Source: Girardinichthys multiradiatus
Taxonomy: Eukaryota > Chordata > Actinopteri > Cyprinodontiformes > Goodeidae
Length of the DNA: 64,000 bases
Direction: 5' to 3'
Assembly (NCBI RefSeq): GCF_021462225.1
Contig: NC_061813.1
Coordinates: 26,560,442-26,624,441, forward strand
The notes below the pieces were generated by a model. The model saw only the letters and a program-made list of their open reading frames with translations. It searched no databases and had not been told where the DNA came from. Below are positions 1 through 10,016 of the stretch, piece by piece. Position 1 is the stretch's first letter; every line of letters starts with the position of its first letter. The translations under genes were made by a program, and so were the position numbers.

Positions 1-117
1 TTTTGTATCTAGGTTTATAAGTTAAATGGTATTATCTGGTGTCTAAATGATAGCTATATTCTGGTATCTTTTTTTCTGAAAGACTGGATTTGTGGAGGCA
101 AAACTACAGTAATAATT

Positions 118-218
118 ATCCTGTTGACAGATTCTCCCACCTAAGCAGTGGATCTCTATGATTCCAGACTTGGGCCTCATGGCAGCTTCTCTGATTAATT
201 TGATCCTTTCCAGGCCTG
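118..218 (-). mobile_element. Tc1-like transposon relic, short internal fragment
   Basis: Read on the minus strand, this stretch matches the body of the Tc1 relic at 50422-50870 (the part encoding an 'INQRSSQEA'-like stretch and the following bases), so it is a fragment of the same family. It has no terminal repeat and no open frame. The match stops at about 215, where a SINE begins, which suggests that the SINE inserted into or beside it. The matching part beyond the SINE is not seen. Confidence 0.55.
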
Positions 219-363
219 CCAGTTTAGCCTACATACGGAGGCTACAGTCCTCGTCACAGGTTCGAGCCCCAGCCCATTGACTTTTGCTGCATGTCGTCCC
301 CTCTTTCCTGTCGGTCAACTTACAAAATAAAAGCCACCTGTGCCACAAAAAAGAAAAAAAAAA
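212..363 (+). mobile_element. tRNA-derived SINE with A-rich tail
   Basis: A B-box-like pol III element, GGTTCGAGCCC, lies at 259-269, with an A-box-like stretch near 222-237. The body is about 110 bp and ends in an A-rich tail at 341-363. This is the layout of a tRNA-derived SINE transcribed by RNA polymerase III and mobilised by LINE proteins. It sits at the edge of a Tc1 relic. No clear target duplication was found. Confidence 0.6.
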
Positions 364-527
364 GTACACCATAAGAAAAAAAATTATGTATAGTTTACAA
401 ATAGCATACTTAGTTTAGAAAAAATTTGCAGCTGAGTAGGGTGATTTGAAAAATTTAAATAATGTGGATAAGACAACAACAGTCCATTTACAAGAAATAG
501 AAAATCAGTGCAAATTACAGCATGGAT

Positions 528-1262
528 TTAAACACTTATTGAGTCTGGTGAGAGCAGTAGGTGCTGGGAGGAAGAATCTGGAATAATGCTGTTTGGTGCA
601 TCTAGGATGCTGTAGTCTGTCACTGAAGAAGCTCCCCAGTTCTGCAACAGCTTCATGCATGGGGTGGGAGACATTGTCCTGATGTTATTTCTGCTAAAGT
701 CCTTCTGTCTCCCACTACCTCTATTAAGTCGAAGGGGCATCCTAGGACCCTGCTGGCCTTCCTAGTAAGCTTATCTAACGGCCTCTCAGCTGTAAGCTGC
801 TACAACACACTATATTGTAGAAGATGGCTGATGCCACCACATAGCCAAAAATGGTCTTTAGGAGTGCCCCTTGCATTCAAAAAGATCTTAGTCTCATCAG
901 CAGGTAGAGTCTGCTCTGACCCTACAAGGAAAAACCATCAGTTGTGAGGTTTATTGTTCACAGAGCTTTTGTAGATGGCAGCCTTGAGAGTTGATGAAGA
1001 GGTCTGCATTGCAGAGGGTGAGCAGAAGTAGTGCCAGCATAGTTCCCTGTGGGGCCTCTGTACTGCACACCAGCATGTCACAGACACAGCCCCATGTCCT
1101 CACATACTGCAGGCGACTAGCCAGGCAGTCCAGTTTACACTGGGACAGGTGGTGGTCCGGTCCTGACAGCTCCAGCTTGTCCCTCCGAAGTCCCAGCTGA
1201 ATGGTATTGCACTGGAGAAATCAAAGAACATGACACTCACAGTGCTCCCAGGCATCTCCAGC
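528..1262 (-). pseudogene. LINE (L2/CR1/Rex-type) reverse transcriptase, C-terminal fragment
   Basis: On the minus strand the frame near 1211-1225 encodes FDFSS, matching the RT motif that holds the first catalytic aspartate. The frame near 1044-1055 encodes APQG, the conserved RT motif before the second catalytic block. Further down, the 528-740 frame resembles the basic, Ser/Arg-rich C-terminal tail typical of fish L2/CR1/Rex ORF2. The frames do not connect; stops and shifts lie between them, and the FADD catalytic box is not recognisable. No endonuclease domain is present, so this is a 5'-truncated, decayed copy. Its 3' end is not sharply defined but should lie near 480-520. Confidence 0.6.
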
Positions 1263-2310
1263 AGTGGTGATTGCTCTAAGACTGCAAGGGAAGCTCAGCT
1301 TCCCCTAAAATGTCAAAAAATAAGTGATCAAATATATACTGTTGTGTGTACGTCATTGACCAAATATGCGCTACAACGCGCTCAACTTTAGTTCAGAATC
1401 AGCTTCTTGTCACTGGTAACGACACGGCTTTCCTCTCACTCATTGCTGCAGCTTCACAGTGCTTTAAACAGTGAGTTCAATAGCAAAGCAAAAATGCTGG
1501 GCTTTGTCCCCGCCCATTGGACGATCAGCGTCTGTGGTGGTCTGTGGGGCAGTGTGCTGGCCTCGGCTGGCCCGAACGCTCAGCTTCTGCATGATGATTG
1601 GATGATCTGTTGGAGGCTGAATCCCTTTTTGATTGACAGCGAAATGAGTGAATCAGCGATCTTGAAATTGAGCTTCCCTTCCTTGAAAGACCAGCATCTG
1701 CCACTGGTCTCCACGTAGGTCAGAGCTCAGTGCAGGAGGTAGATGATTCAATTCAATTTCAATTCAAAAATACTTTATTAATCCCAAAAGGAAATTAAAT
1801 GTTGTTATAGCTCATATTATGAAGGTTTCCTCAAAGATGACATTTCAAGGTTCTTCAGACATGGCTGACTCTGTGAACAAAACAGTGTTACAGAAAACAC
1901 CTATATTTTTGAAGCAACCACCCATGTCTGGTATCATTAGAAACTAGAGACCTTCCTCTTTCCAAAAAGGTATAGCTGGTGCGTATCAGATGCGCTAATG
2001 CTGCACAAAATCACAGGCCTCTGCAGCTAGCTTGCACTCTGCTCCTTTAGCTTCCAGCGGTGTGTTATTTCTAGATAATCATTCATTTATAATGACTCAG
2101 AAGAGGAAAATTAATGGTTTGAAAGTTTCTGGTTTCCAACATTTTCGGAGTAGTGACATAAAAAAATCAATATTAGTTGGACATCAGGAAGAGGATGATG
2201 AAGTTTTGCTTCGGAGGAGGGAGGGCTACTTCATGGTTAAGATACGGTCTTATCTCCAGCAGATTTACATGTCTGCTATTTCAACATTGTTTTAGTTATT
2301 TTACATTCGT
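1263..2310 (+). repeat. Dispersed repeat, possibly 5' part of a hAT-like DNA transposon
   Basis: The stretch reads as a low-copy-looking but familiar fish dispersed sequence with two open frames, at 1407-1718 and 2032-2295. The second starts in a lysine/arginine-rich context and ends after 87 codons. Neither frame has a recognisable domain. The class is a guess from memory of similar sequence upstream of hAT-type transposases in fish; no transposase is visible here. A LINE 3' tail interrupts it at about 1747-1806. It could also be part of an unrelated non-autonomous element. Confidence 0.3.
1747..1806 (-). mobile_element. LINE 3' tail fragment
   Basis: The segment starts with repeated TTCAATTCAA words and continues as a TTTATTAATCCC-type sequence. 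On the minus strand this reads as an AATAAAGTATTTTTGAATTGAA tail, the usual 3' end of fish L2-type LINEs. Only the tail is present, so it is a strongly 5'-truncated insertion, here inside a larger dispersed repeat. Confidence 0.5.
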
Positions 2311-2400
2311 AATTACTCTTGTGTATGGCGCATCTTTTGTAGGACATCTGTAAACATCGATCACTCACCCCTTCTCCAGAACAATGAGGCTGCATGGCTG

Positions 2401-2440
2401 ATAGATAGACAGACGGATGGACGGACAGACAGACAGACAC
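2401..2440 (+). repeat. GACA/GATA-type tetranucleotide microsatellite
   Basis: Imperfect tandem GATA, GACG and GACA units run over about 40 bp. It is a simple repeat with no other signal. Confidence 0.85.
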
Positions 2441-2549
2441 TTACTGATAACTCTTTTGCACATTTGTATACATAGTTTTTAATAGAATATTCTCTTTGCA
2501 CATTGGTCTACATAGTTTGTCATGGATCTTTTTTTTTTCAATAAAATAC

Positions 2550-3138
2550 TGTCATGATTCCAGCCCTTCAGCTCTACCTTGATTGTGCTGATTACTCATT
2601 TCCTTCACCTGCACTGGGCTGCTCCCTATTTAAACAGCTGCTCGTCACCAGATTGTCTGATGCCCCAGTCACAGCTTTCAAGCCTTGTTTCATGTTCCAA
2701 AGGAGTTTTCTGGTTTTCTGATCCTGCCTGTTTTTTGACCACAGATTTTTGCCAAGTCCTTCTGCTGTTTGGAAGAGTTTTGATCTCCCGTTGCTGAAAT
2801 CTGCCTGTCTCTGACTCTGTCTTCTGATTACTGGACTTTCATTGCCTGAGACCCTCCCTTGCATTACCCCGGATCGTTTCACAACTCAGCATCTGGTTGG
2901 TGGATTTTGTCCCTGTCATCTGTTTGTCCCCGGAGCCCCAAGACCTCCAGTTGTCCATTCCCCCCACCCTCGCCGGCTGGATTCCGGCCCCCTGTGGACC
3001 CTCCATTCCTGACCTACCAGTTTGACCACACCCTGTGGAGCCCTTTCTACCCTATTATTTTTGTAATAAATCTTTTGGTGAACCACCATCTTGTTTGGCT
3101 GCGTTTTGGGTTCTGGCTGATTTTGCTTTAATGTTACA
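2550..3138 (+). mobile_element. Probable solo LTR (589 bp)
   Basis: The unit begins TGTCATGATTCC and ends in TTACA, so it has the TG...CA ends of a long terminal repeat. A polyadenylation signal AATAAA lies near 3064-3069 in the last fifth of the unit, as expected for R/U5. The flanking five bases are AATAC on the left and AATTC on the right, a possible target duplication with one change. No gag or pol sequence is attached, so this is most likely a solo LTR left by recombination. The open frames inside it on both strands are chance frames. Confidence 0.5.
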
Positions 3139-5469
3139 AATTCCTTGAGTTGGAAACAAAAGGACACAAATAAGTTAGATTTTTTTTTCATTACATTGAT
3201 TTTATGTTGCCAATGGCACATTTTGATGATACATAAGGTAATTGTCATCACAAAAGCTATGTCATGGGCAAGTACAATGGAAATCAGCATCAGATTCCCT
3301 TTTATGAGGTGAAAAGCATATTTGGCACAATTGTGGCACATTTGGTTAAACTGTGCCACTAAAACATTTGTGAAACAAATTTACTTCAACTTATTGGGTC
3401 CAAATCTGCTGCAGTTATAGTCAAGATGTTAATGAATATAATCGGAGGCTTCTCCTAGGATTTCAAATCGATTTTCTTGGTGTTTTGTAATGTTCATTTA
3501 GAAAATAATTTTGATGAGGCTCAAACTATTAAATTTTATTTTGTTTGATCACAAATACATCAGACATAGTAACAGTTGCAATAGTGGTTCCACTGGAAAA
3601 AAATGTTATTTTATGTCTTACCTTTATACAGGTACCAAAAGTTTGCATTTAGCCTTTATAACTGTGGGGCTATCTTTGAATTAATAACCTACAGCAATGT
3701 AGGGTTATATGTGGACTAGCTGGCATTTGATAAGAAAAACAGTAATTTTTGTCTTTTGAGACTTAACTCAAACTCTGGGCAAAATATTTGAAACTTGACC
3801 TTGACTTGTCTCTCAATGTCCTGAGACTTGACTCGGACTAGAGAAAAATTACTTAAGTAAGGAGTGTGAAAAGCATTCACAAAGGAAAAAATGGCCAAAA
3901 TAGTGAAAATATTTGGTGTGGAGAGAAAATGATCCATGTTTTTTGGAATTTCTTTATATAAAAACTAAAAACTGTAGCCTGCATTATTCAACCCCTTTCA
4001 CTCATATTGATCCGAAACTTTATAGTTGCACTGAAATTACCTCAGTTTTAATTTAAATGCTGCAGTACGGAAATATTTTTGAGCCTCTCTCCCTTTCCTC
4101 CAACTATATTCATTATTTCTATCAGAGTGATGTTTTGGATGAACAGCAATGAGCAAGAGCCAAACCTTAAAAAAAACATGTTATATCATTTGCTAAATGC
4201 GTGTCATGGGTAATATCTTTTAATCAATATTCACTCGTCTAATCCTCTTCTACATGCCCTCTCACTTTTCAAATTATGGATCTGCCTGACTGTTTTACAG
4301 TATGTATTACATTTTGTCATCGAATTCTTCCTCCAAAACCACACCCTCCATCACTACCGAGCACTTCTGCAGAGCACTGATCAATTACGAGCTGGCCTGC
4401 CAAGCGATCAAGTCTATAATAACACAATCTCTCTATCTTGTTCTGCTGCCCTAAATTACCTTAGCTGCAGGACAAGCTTCTCATCTCGACCAATCCTGGA
4501 GGAATCTTCATTATTGCCCAAGCTTTACATCAAATATATAGTCAGGTGTTCTGTAACGAGATCAACACTAAGCCTGGTCTGATTTAAAAGTTGATATAGG
4601 TCGAAACCAATCAATAGGCTAAGCATACTTTTTTTTTTGTAATAACACAGGATCAGAGGTGTGTATAACAGTGAGATGGGGATGTGGGTGAGGAAGCAGG
4701 GAGAAGGTACTTCATGCACCAATTTCATTGATACCTTTCACTGAAGATTTCAGTTTGAAACATTGCGGCGTTATAAAATCAGCAAACTAGCTCCTGTCAA
4801 ACAGAAGCCTGGCAGGCTCTCACTCTCTGTTTACCATTGCCGCTCCCTCATATACCAGCTCCTCAAGCTCAGGGCTAAATATGAGCTGGCTGGAAGTTGA
4901 AAAGCAAAACAGAACAGATGAATAAGAAAACAACAACAAACTTGTGGTAATTAAACATCAAGGGTGTGGAAAAGGGAAGTGCTAATCCGCCCGACTCAGC
5001 TGATTCCAGCATTCAGAAAGCATTTACACTTTCATTAAAGTGTGCAACCAAGTAGAACAAAATCATTTGGAAGACCCCTGCATAAACACCAGAGGTGAAC
5101 CTGTGGCTGTGTAGTCGGAACAGTTTGGAATACAATAATTAGGGAGTACCTGCGGCAACATAGGTTTATTTACAGAGCAATTTCTGTAAACGAAAAAGCA
5201 CCTCAGATTACTTCAGGATCCAAAGCAGAATCTGCTATTGAAAAATGTTTAACAATTTGTTATTTTTGTTTGATTGGGTATTTTTTTATAGTTTGCTAGA
5301 TTCATCACTTTCATCTTTTGTAATTTAACAAAACAAAATACAATACATTGCATAACATTCATTTATAATACTTATGATCTTTTCTGATCTTGATTTAAGT
5401 ATAATTTGAAAAAATCATCTCTCTGAGGTTTCATTAGAACACCAAAGCAGGTAAAACCCCTCATTATTA
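3139..5469. other. No gene seen; mostly unique AT-rich DNA
   Basis: No supported coding region. Around 3745-3845 there is a run of GACTTG/CAAGTC words, and similar words recur in the other orientation at 7883-7905; they probably belong to one dispersed repeat family. The part at 4230-4520 has mixed base composition and lacks repeat features, so it might be a conserved non-coding element. Confidence 0.5.
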
Positions 5470-5760
5470 TTGAGATGCAAACCTTTTGTCATACCTGCTT
5501 GTGTTTTGAGTTCTTGAGCTTGTGTTTTTGTTAAATTACCTTTTTCCCTGCTCCCCTAGCCCACAACTGTTCTGTGTTTTCCCCTCATTGTCTGGCATGT
5601 GTGTCATTGGTCCCCCCCCCCCCCCCCGTTGTTTCCTTGTGTGTGTTTACTAACCTGTCTGTTCGTGCCATGAGCATTAAAGACTCGTCTAACATGCAAA
5701 CCTCGAGCTTCTGGAGTTCTTCTCTGCATATTGGTCCTTCACAAAACCCTCATTATGACA
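5470..5760 (+). repeat. Possible LTR 3' portion (R/U5-like), with a C homopolymer
   Basis: The stretch ends in a CATTATGACA-like sequence and has an ATTAAA polyadenylation-type signal near 5677, an arrangement like the end of a fish LTR. A run of about 17 C lies near 5611-5627. No TG start or matching partner LTR was found, so the call is weak. Confidence 0.3.
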
Positions 5761-5876
5761 CCTTTACATTGATTTTTCTTTTAAATTTCTATATTGTGCA
5801 CATGAAGAAAAATCTGTCCATATTTATGTATATGTAATTAAATTACACACAGGGCAACAAGGGTCTATTACTCCCA

Positions 5877-6100
5877 TGGGGAGTGGTGGCCTACTGGTTA
5901 GAGACATTTGTGTCCTGGAAAGGCCACAAGTATGAGTATGGTTTGAATCCCACAGCCTGCCACTACAGGTCCTTGAGCAAGACCCTTAGCCCCTGAATGC
6001 TTCCCGGGCACCACACAATGGCAGCCCACTGCTCCCTAAGGGATGGGTTAAATGCAGAGGAAAATTTCTCCATTGTGAGATCTCTGAAGTCTATTGAAAT
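5877..6100 (+). mobile_element. tRNA-derived SINE
   Basis: An A-box-like TGGCCTACTGG lies at 5887-5897 and a B-box-like GGTTTGAATCC at 5940-5950, a normal pol III promoter spacing. Downstream is a 'CCTTGAGCAAGACCCTTAGC' core followed by a body containing 'CCCACTGCTCC', features shared by fish tRNA-derived SINEs. The 3' limit lies near 6085-6100, next to the Tc1 element that starts at 6105. Confidence 0.65.
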
Positions 6101-6104
6101 ATTA

Positions 6105-6304
6105 CAGGTCCTTCTCAAAATATTAGCATATTGTGATAAAGTTCATTATTTTCCATAATGTCATGATGAAAATTTAACATTCATATATTTTAGATTCATT
6201 GCACACTAACTGAAATATTTCAGGTCTTTTATTGTCTTAATACGGATGATTTTGGCATACAGCTCATGAAAACCCAAAATTCCTATCTCACAAAATTAGC
6301 ATAT
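6105..6304 (+). repeat. Left 200-bp terminal inverted repeat of the Tc1 element
   Basis: Inverted partner of 7516-7715. The outermost bases are CAGGTCCTTCTCAAAATATT. The transposase would bind within such repeats. It lies directly inside the TA at 6103-6104. Confidence 0.9.
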
Positions 6305-6432
6305 CATTAAAAGGGTCTCTAAACGAGCTATGAACCTAATCATCTGAATCAACGAGTTAACTCTAAACACCTGCAAAAGATTCCTGAGGCCTTTAAAACT
6401 CCCAGCCTGGTTCATCACTCAAAACCCCAATC

Positions 6433-7438
6433 ATGGGTAAGACTGCCGACCTGACTGCTGTCCAGAAGGCCACTATTGACACCCTCAAGCAAGAGGGTAA
6501 GACACAGAAAGAAATTTCTGAACGAATAGGCAGTTCCCAGAGTGCTGTATCAAGGCACCTCAGTGGGAAGTCTGTGGGAAGGAAAAAGTGTGGCAGAAAA
6601 CGCTGCACAACGAGAAGAGGTGACTGGACCCTGAGGAAGATTGTGGAGAAGGGCCGATTCCAGACCTTGGGGGACCTGCGGAAGCATTGGACTGAGTCTG
6701 GAGTAGAAACATCCAGAGCCACCGTGCACAGGCGTGTGCAGGAAATGGGCTACAGGTGCCGCATTCCCCAGGTCAAGCCACTTTTGAACCAGAAACAGCA
6801 GCAGAAGCGCCAGACCTGGGCTACAGAGAAGCAACACTGGACTGTTGCTCAGTGGTCCAAAGTACTTTTTTCGGATGAAAGCAAATCCTGCATGTCATTC
6901 GGAAATCAAGGTGCCAGAGTCTGGAGGAAGACTGGGGAGAAGGAAATGCCAAAATGCCAGGAGTCCAGTGTCAAGTACCCACACTCAGTGATGGTCTGGG
7001 GTGCCGTGTCAGCTGCTGGTGTTGGTCCACTGTGTTTTATCAAGGGCAGGGTCAATGCAGCTAGCTATCAGGAGATTTTGGAGCACTTCATGCTTCCATC
7101 TGCTGAAAAGCTTTATGGAGATGAAGATTTCATTTTTCAGCACGACCTGGCACCTGCTCACAGTGCCAAAAACCACTGGTAAATGGTTTACTGACCATGG
7201 TATCACTGTGCTCAATTGGCCTGCCAACTCTCCTGACCTGAACCCCATAGAGAATCTGTAGGATATTGTGAAGAAAACGTTAAGAGACTCAAGACCCAAC
7301 ACTCTGGATGAGCTAAAGACCTCTATCGAAGCATCCTGGGCCTCCATAAGACCTCAGCAGTGCCACAGGCTGATTGCCTCCATGCCACGCCGCATTGAAG
7401 CAGTCATTTCTGCCAAAGGATTCCCGACCAAGTATTGA
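6433..7438 (+). pseudogene. Tc1-like transposase, frameshifted and with an in-frame stop
   Basis: The first frame (6433-7182) gives 249 residues. Residues 1-120 are the paired-like DNA-binding part, with a helix-turn-helix region around 'KEISERIGSSQSAVSRHL'. The catalytic core follows, with the first aspartate in VLFSDES and the second in FQHDLAP. The frame breaks near 7168-7173, where a run of five A seems to hold one base too many. Reading resumes in the next frame (7173-7438), which carries DLNPIENL with the third acidic residue and ends PTKY-stop. In that frame codon TAG at 7259-7261 stands where Tc1 transposases have the tryptophan of 'NLW'. Full length would be about 335 codons, normal for the family. 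Two defects make it inactive. Confidence 0.9.
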
Positions 7439-7515
7439 GTGCATAACTGTACATGATTATTTGAAGGTTGACGTTTTTTGTATTAAAAACACTTTTCTTT
7501 TATTGGTCGGATGAA

Positions 7516-7715
7516 ATATGCTAATTTTGTGAGATAGGAATTTTGGGTTTTCATTAGCTGTATGCCAAAATCATCCGTATTAAGACAATAAAAGACCTGA
7601 AATATTTCAGTTAGTGTGCAATGAATCTAAAATATATGAATGTTAAATTTTCATCATGACATTATGGAAAATAATGAACTTTATCACAATATGCTAATAT
7701 TTTGAGAAGGACCTG
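7516..7715 (-). repeat. Right 200-bp terminal inverted repeat of the Tc1 element
   Basis: Reverse complement of 6105-6304 with about one difference, near 7555. It ends at G7715, just inside the TA at 7716-7717. It also holds an AATAAA sequence that could act as a polyadenylation signal. Confidence 0.9.
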
Positions 7716-7717
7716 TA

Positions 7718-9626
7718 TACTCAAAGATCAGTGCTGTGAAATATTTTATATGTTAAATCTTAGAAATAAGGTAAGTCAACATTGTGGGGAACACATGCAG
7801 AAACTGCCTTTTTAATAATGTTACTGGAAGTACATGCTAATGTAGGCTGCTATTTTGACCTATAAGGTAAAATTATTAATGACAGGCAAGTCAAGTCTCA
7901 AGTCATTGATGGCAGAAATAAATTTTTTCATCACAACATCTAGTATATCTTTAACCCAGCATTTCGTTAAGTTGGGATTCCAAACCTGTACTGTATGCCC
8001 TAGGCCTAAATTATTACATGAATATTTAATAATAATCTTTCAATATTTTAATAATGACAGTTATCTTTTATTCATTTAACATTTATTTGGCATTCAGAAA
8101 TCTGCTAAAGGGTGATTTATATTATTTTGAAAATCGTTCCAAGATTGATATTTACCCCTTTAGAAAAGACAAGAGGAATTTATACCCAAAGAAATAATAA
8201 AGAGATTAATGTTGAATTTCTGAAATAATCAAAGTGATATTTTATCTTTGTAATGAGTAAAATTAACACCAGTTTATCCTGTTTTCTTTTCTTTTAATTT
8301 TTTACATAGTGAATTAAAAACTTGGTTTTAACTGCAGACAGTCTTTATAAATGAAGGCCTAAAAAGGCCATAATGGTTATGTAAATGTCATTTTATTATA
8401 GCAATATATTGAAATATCTAGGTAGGACTGCAGTTTGATCAGCTGTATTGAATAATATCTTTGAGCCAGTGGAGATGAAAATATAGTTAATGGCTAAAAA
8501 TGAAGAGTTTAAAAATGTATATTTCATGAAAACTGCCAAGTTCCATCTGATAGCAGAGCAAATAATCATGAAGTGACAATGCTGGGTAAGAGTTTTGAAA
8601 ATGTTGGCTATTAATGTGTTAAATATTGATGGAGTGGTGTTTATAGCACCCGCAAAAGACAAAAATCTTGTGGGATTGTGTCGTTGCAGTTAAAATAAAA
8701 CGTGACATCAAACCTTTGCAAATGCTTGAGATCATAAATATCTTATTTTTTCACTGATCACAACAAATTAAATCCAAATTAATCCTAGAAATGATTGATC
8801 TTTTTCTATGTTTAAGTACAGTATCTAGCAGAGAATAGGATGACTATAATGCAGATTTTAATTAATGTGTGTACAACCATTAACACAGCACATATATATT
8901 ACAGTTTGGTCATTTTTGGTCATTTTAAGGAGCCCCCTTTTAAATTGATTATATGATAAAGCTTTTAATTATGCATGGGAAAATAACTCACTAACATCAG
9001 CCATATAGAAAAACCTGTAGTCTATGATGTCTTTTTCCCCCTTCTGTTCATACAGTTCATTAAGTTTTAAAATAGGAAAATCAATGCCTAGAATCCATAT
9101 TGTCAGCGGTGGTTTTGAGTAAATGCATTTAGTCAGTGGGCAGAAGTGGAAGTCAATTTAAGACATTTGAAAAGGTTCACACTGCTACCGCTCCCACATG
9201 CTTCACTGCCATCAGTATCAGGCATTCATTTTTTAATGACTGTGTTTTGAGCAGCTAAGTGCAGCAGAGCACACCCGTAATGTGTGCTCGGAGCTTATTG
9301 ACAGGAGGAGGTAAAGGAAACAGAGAAAGTAAACCTGAAAAATGCCAACAACAGAGTTCACAGGAGAGTGTTCAGAACACTTGGCTGTGGCTGTTGCGAC
9401 TGCGGACATCAAAGTCAACACTGCGACTGGATCGAGCTACAGTACCTCTGCAATTTGCTTGGTCAAAATGACTTTCCTTTTGCCTTTGTGGAAAAGTGAG
9501 AATCATTTCAACTTATGCCAATGTGAAAAACAAAATGGAAAATCCCATATGGATGCCAATCTAAGGCCCTTTTCACATAACAACAATACATTGAAAGTAC
9601 ATTTTTCCCATTTCTGTTTAACACCT
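7718..9626. other. No gene seen; AT-rich DNA
   Basis: No supported coding region or clear mobile element. Short CAAGTC words occur at 7883-7905. The open frames here are short and lack domains. From about 9560 the sequence begins a repeat-like block ('CCCTTTTCACATAAC') that continues past the SINE at 9639-10004 to about 10460 and could be an unrecognised non-autonomous DNA element. Confidence 0.5.
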
Positions 9627-9638
9627 CTACATGACAAC

Positions 9639-10004
9639 ATCAGTCAGTCATTTTCTACCGCTAATTCCATAATGGGTCACAGAGGAAGCTGGTGCCTATC
9701 TCCAGCAGTCTATGGGCAAGAGGCAGGGTACACCCTGGACAGAATGACAGTCCATTGCAGGGCAACACACAAACAACCATGCACACACTCATTCATACAC
9801 CTAAGGGCAATTTAGAGTGACCAATTAACCTAACAGGCATGTCTTTGGACTATGGGAGGAAGCCGGAGTACCCGGTGAGAACCCACGCATGCATGGATGG
9901 GGAGAACATGCAAACTCCATGCAGAAAGAGCCCCTGCTGGGAATTGAACCTAGGACCTTCTTGTTGCAAGGCAACAGTGCTACCAACTGCACCACCGTGC
10001 AGCC
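9639..10004 (-). mobile_element. Minus-strand tRNA-derived SINE with target duplication
   Basis: On the minus strand the head is tRNA-like: an A-box-like TGGTGCAGTTGG at 9983-9994 and a B-box-like GGTTCAATTCC at 9940-9950. The 3' body of about 250 bp contains the widespread fish segment with 'AATTTAGAGTGACCAATTAA'. The element is flanked by a 12-bp direct repeat, CTACATGACAAC at 9627-9638 and CTACACGACAAC at 10005-10016 (one mismatch), as expected for LINE-mediated insertion. The plus-strand open frames across it are meaningless. Confidence 0.75.
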
Positions 10005-10016
10005 CTACACGACAAC

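Larger units (their letters stand above)
6105..7715 (+). mobile_element. Tc1/mariner-type transposon, complete ends, young copy
   Basis: The element is 1611 bp and is flanked by TA at 6103-6104 and 7716-7717, the target duplication of Tc1/mariner elements. Its ends are inverted repeats of 200 bp each, 6105-6304 and 7516-7715, beginning CAGGTCCTTCTC. Comparing them by eye I see about one mismatch in 200. A single transposase gene lies between them on the plus strand. Because the ends match so well, the copy moved recently, but its own transposase is broken, so it was probably moved by a protein made elsewhere. Confidence 0.9.

Noticed and set aside
1407..2295. Two plus-strand frames considered as host exons
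   Set aside because: They lie in a dispersed repeat interrupted by a LINE tail, and I saw no convincing splice pattern.
2916..3359. 147-codon minus-strand open frame
   Set aside because: It crosses the end of a probable LTR and has no domain.
9342..9815. 157-codon plus-strand open frame
   Set aside because: Its second half is the antisense of a SINE body; no domain is present.
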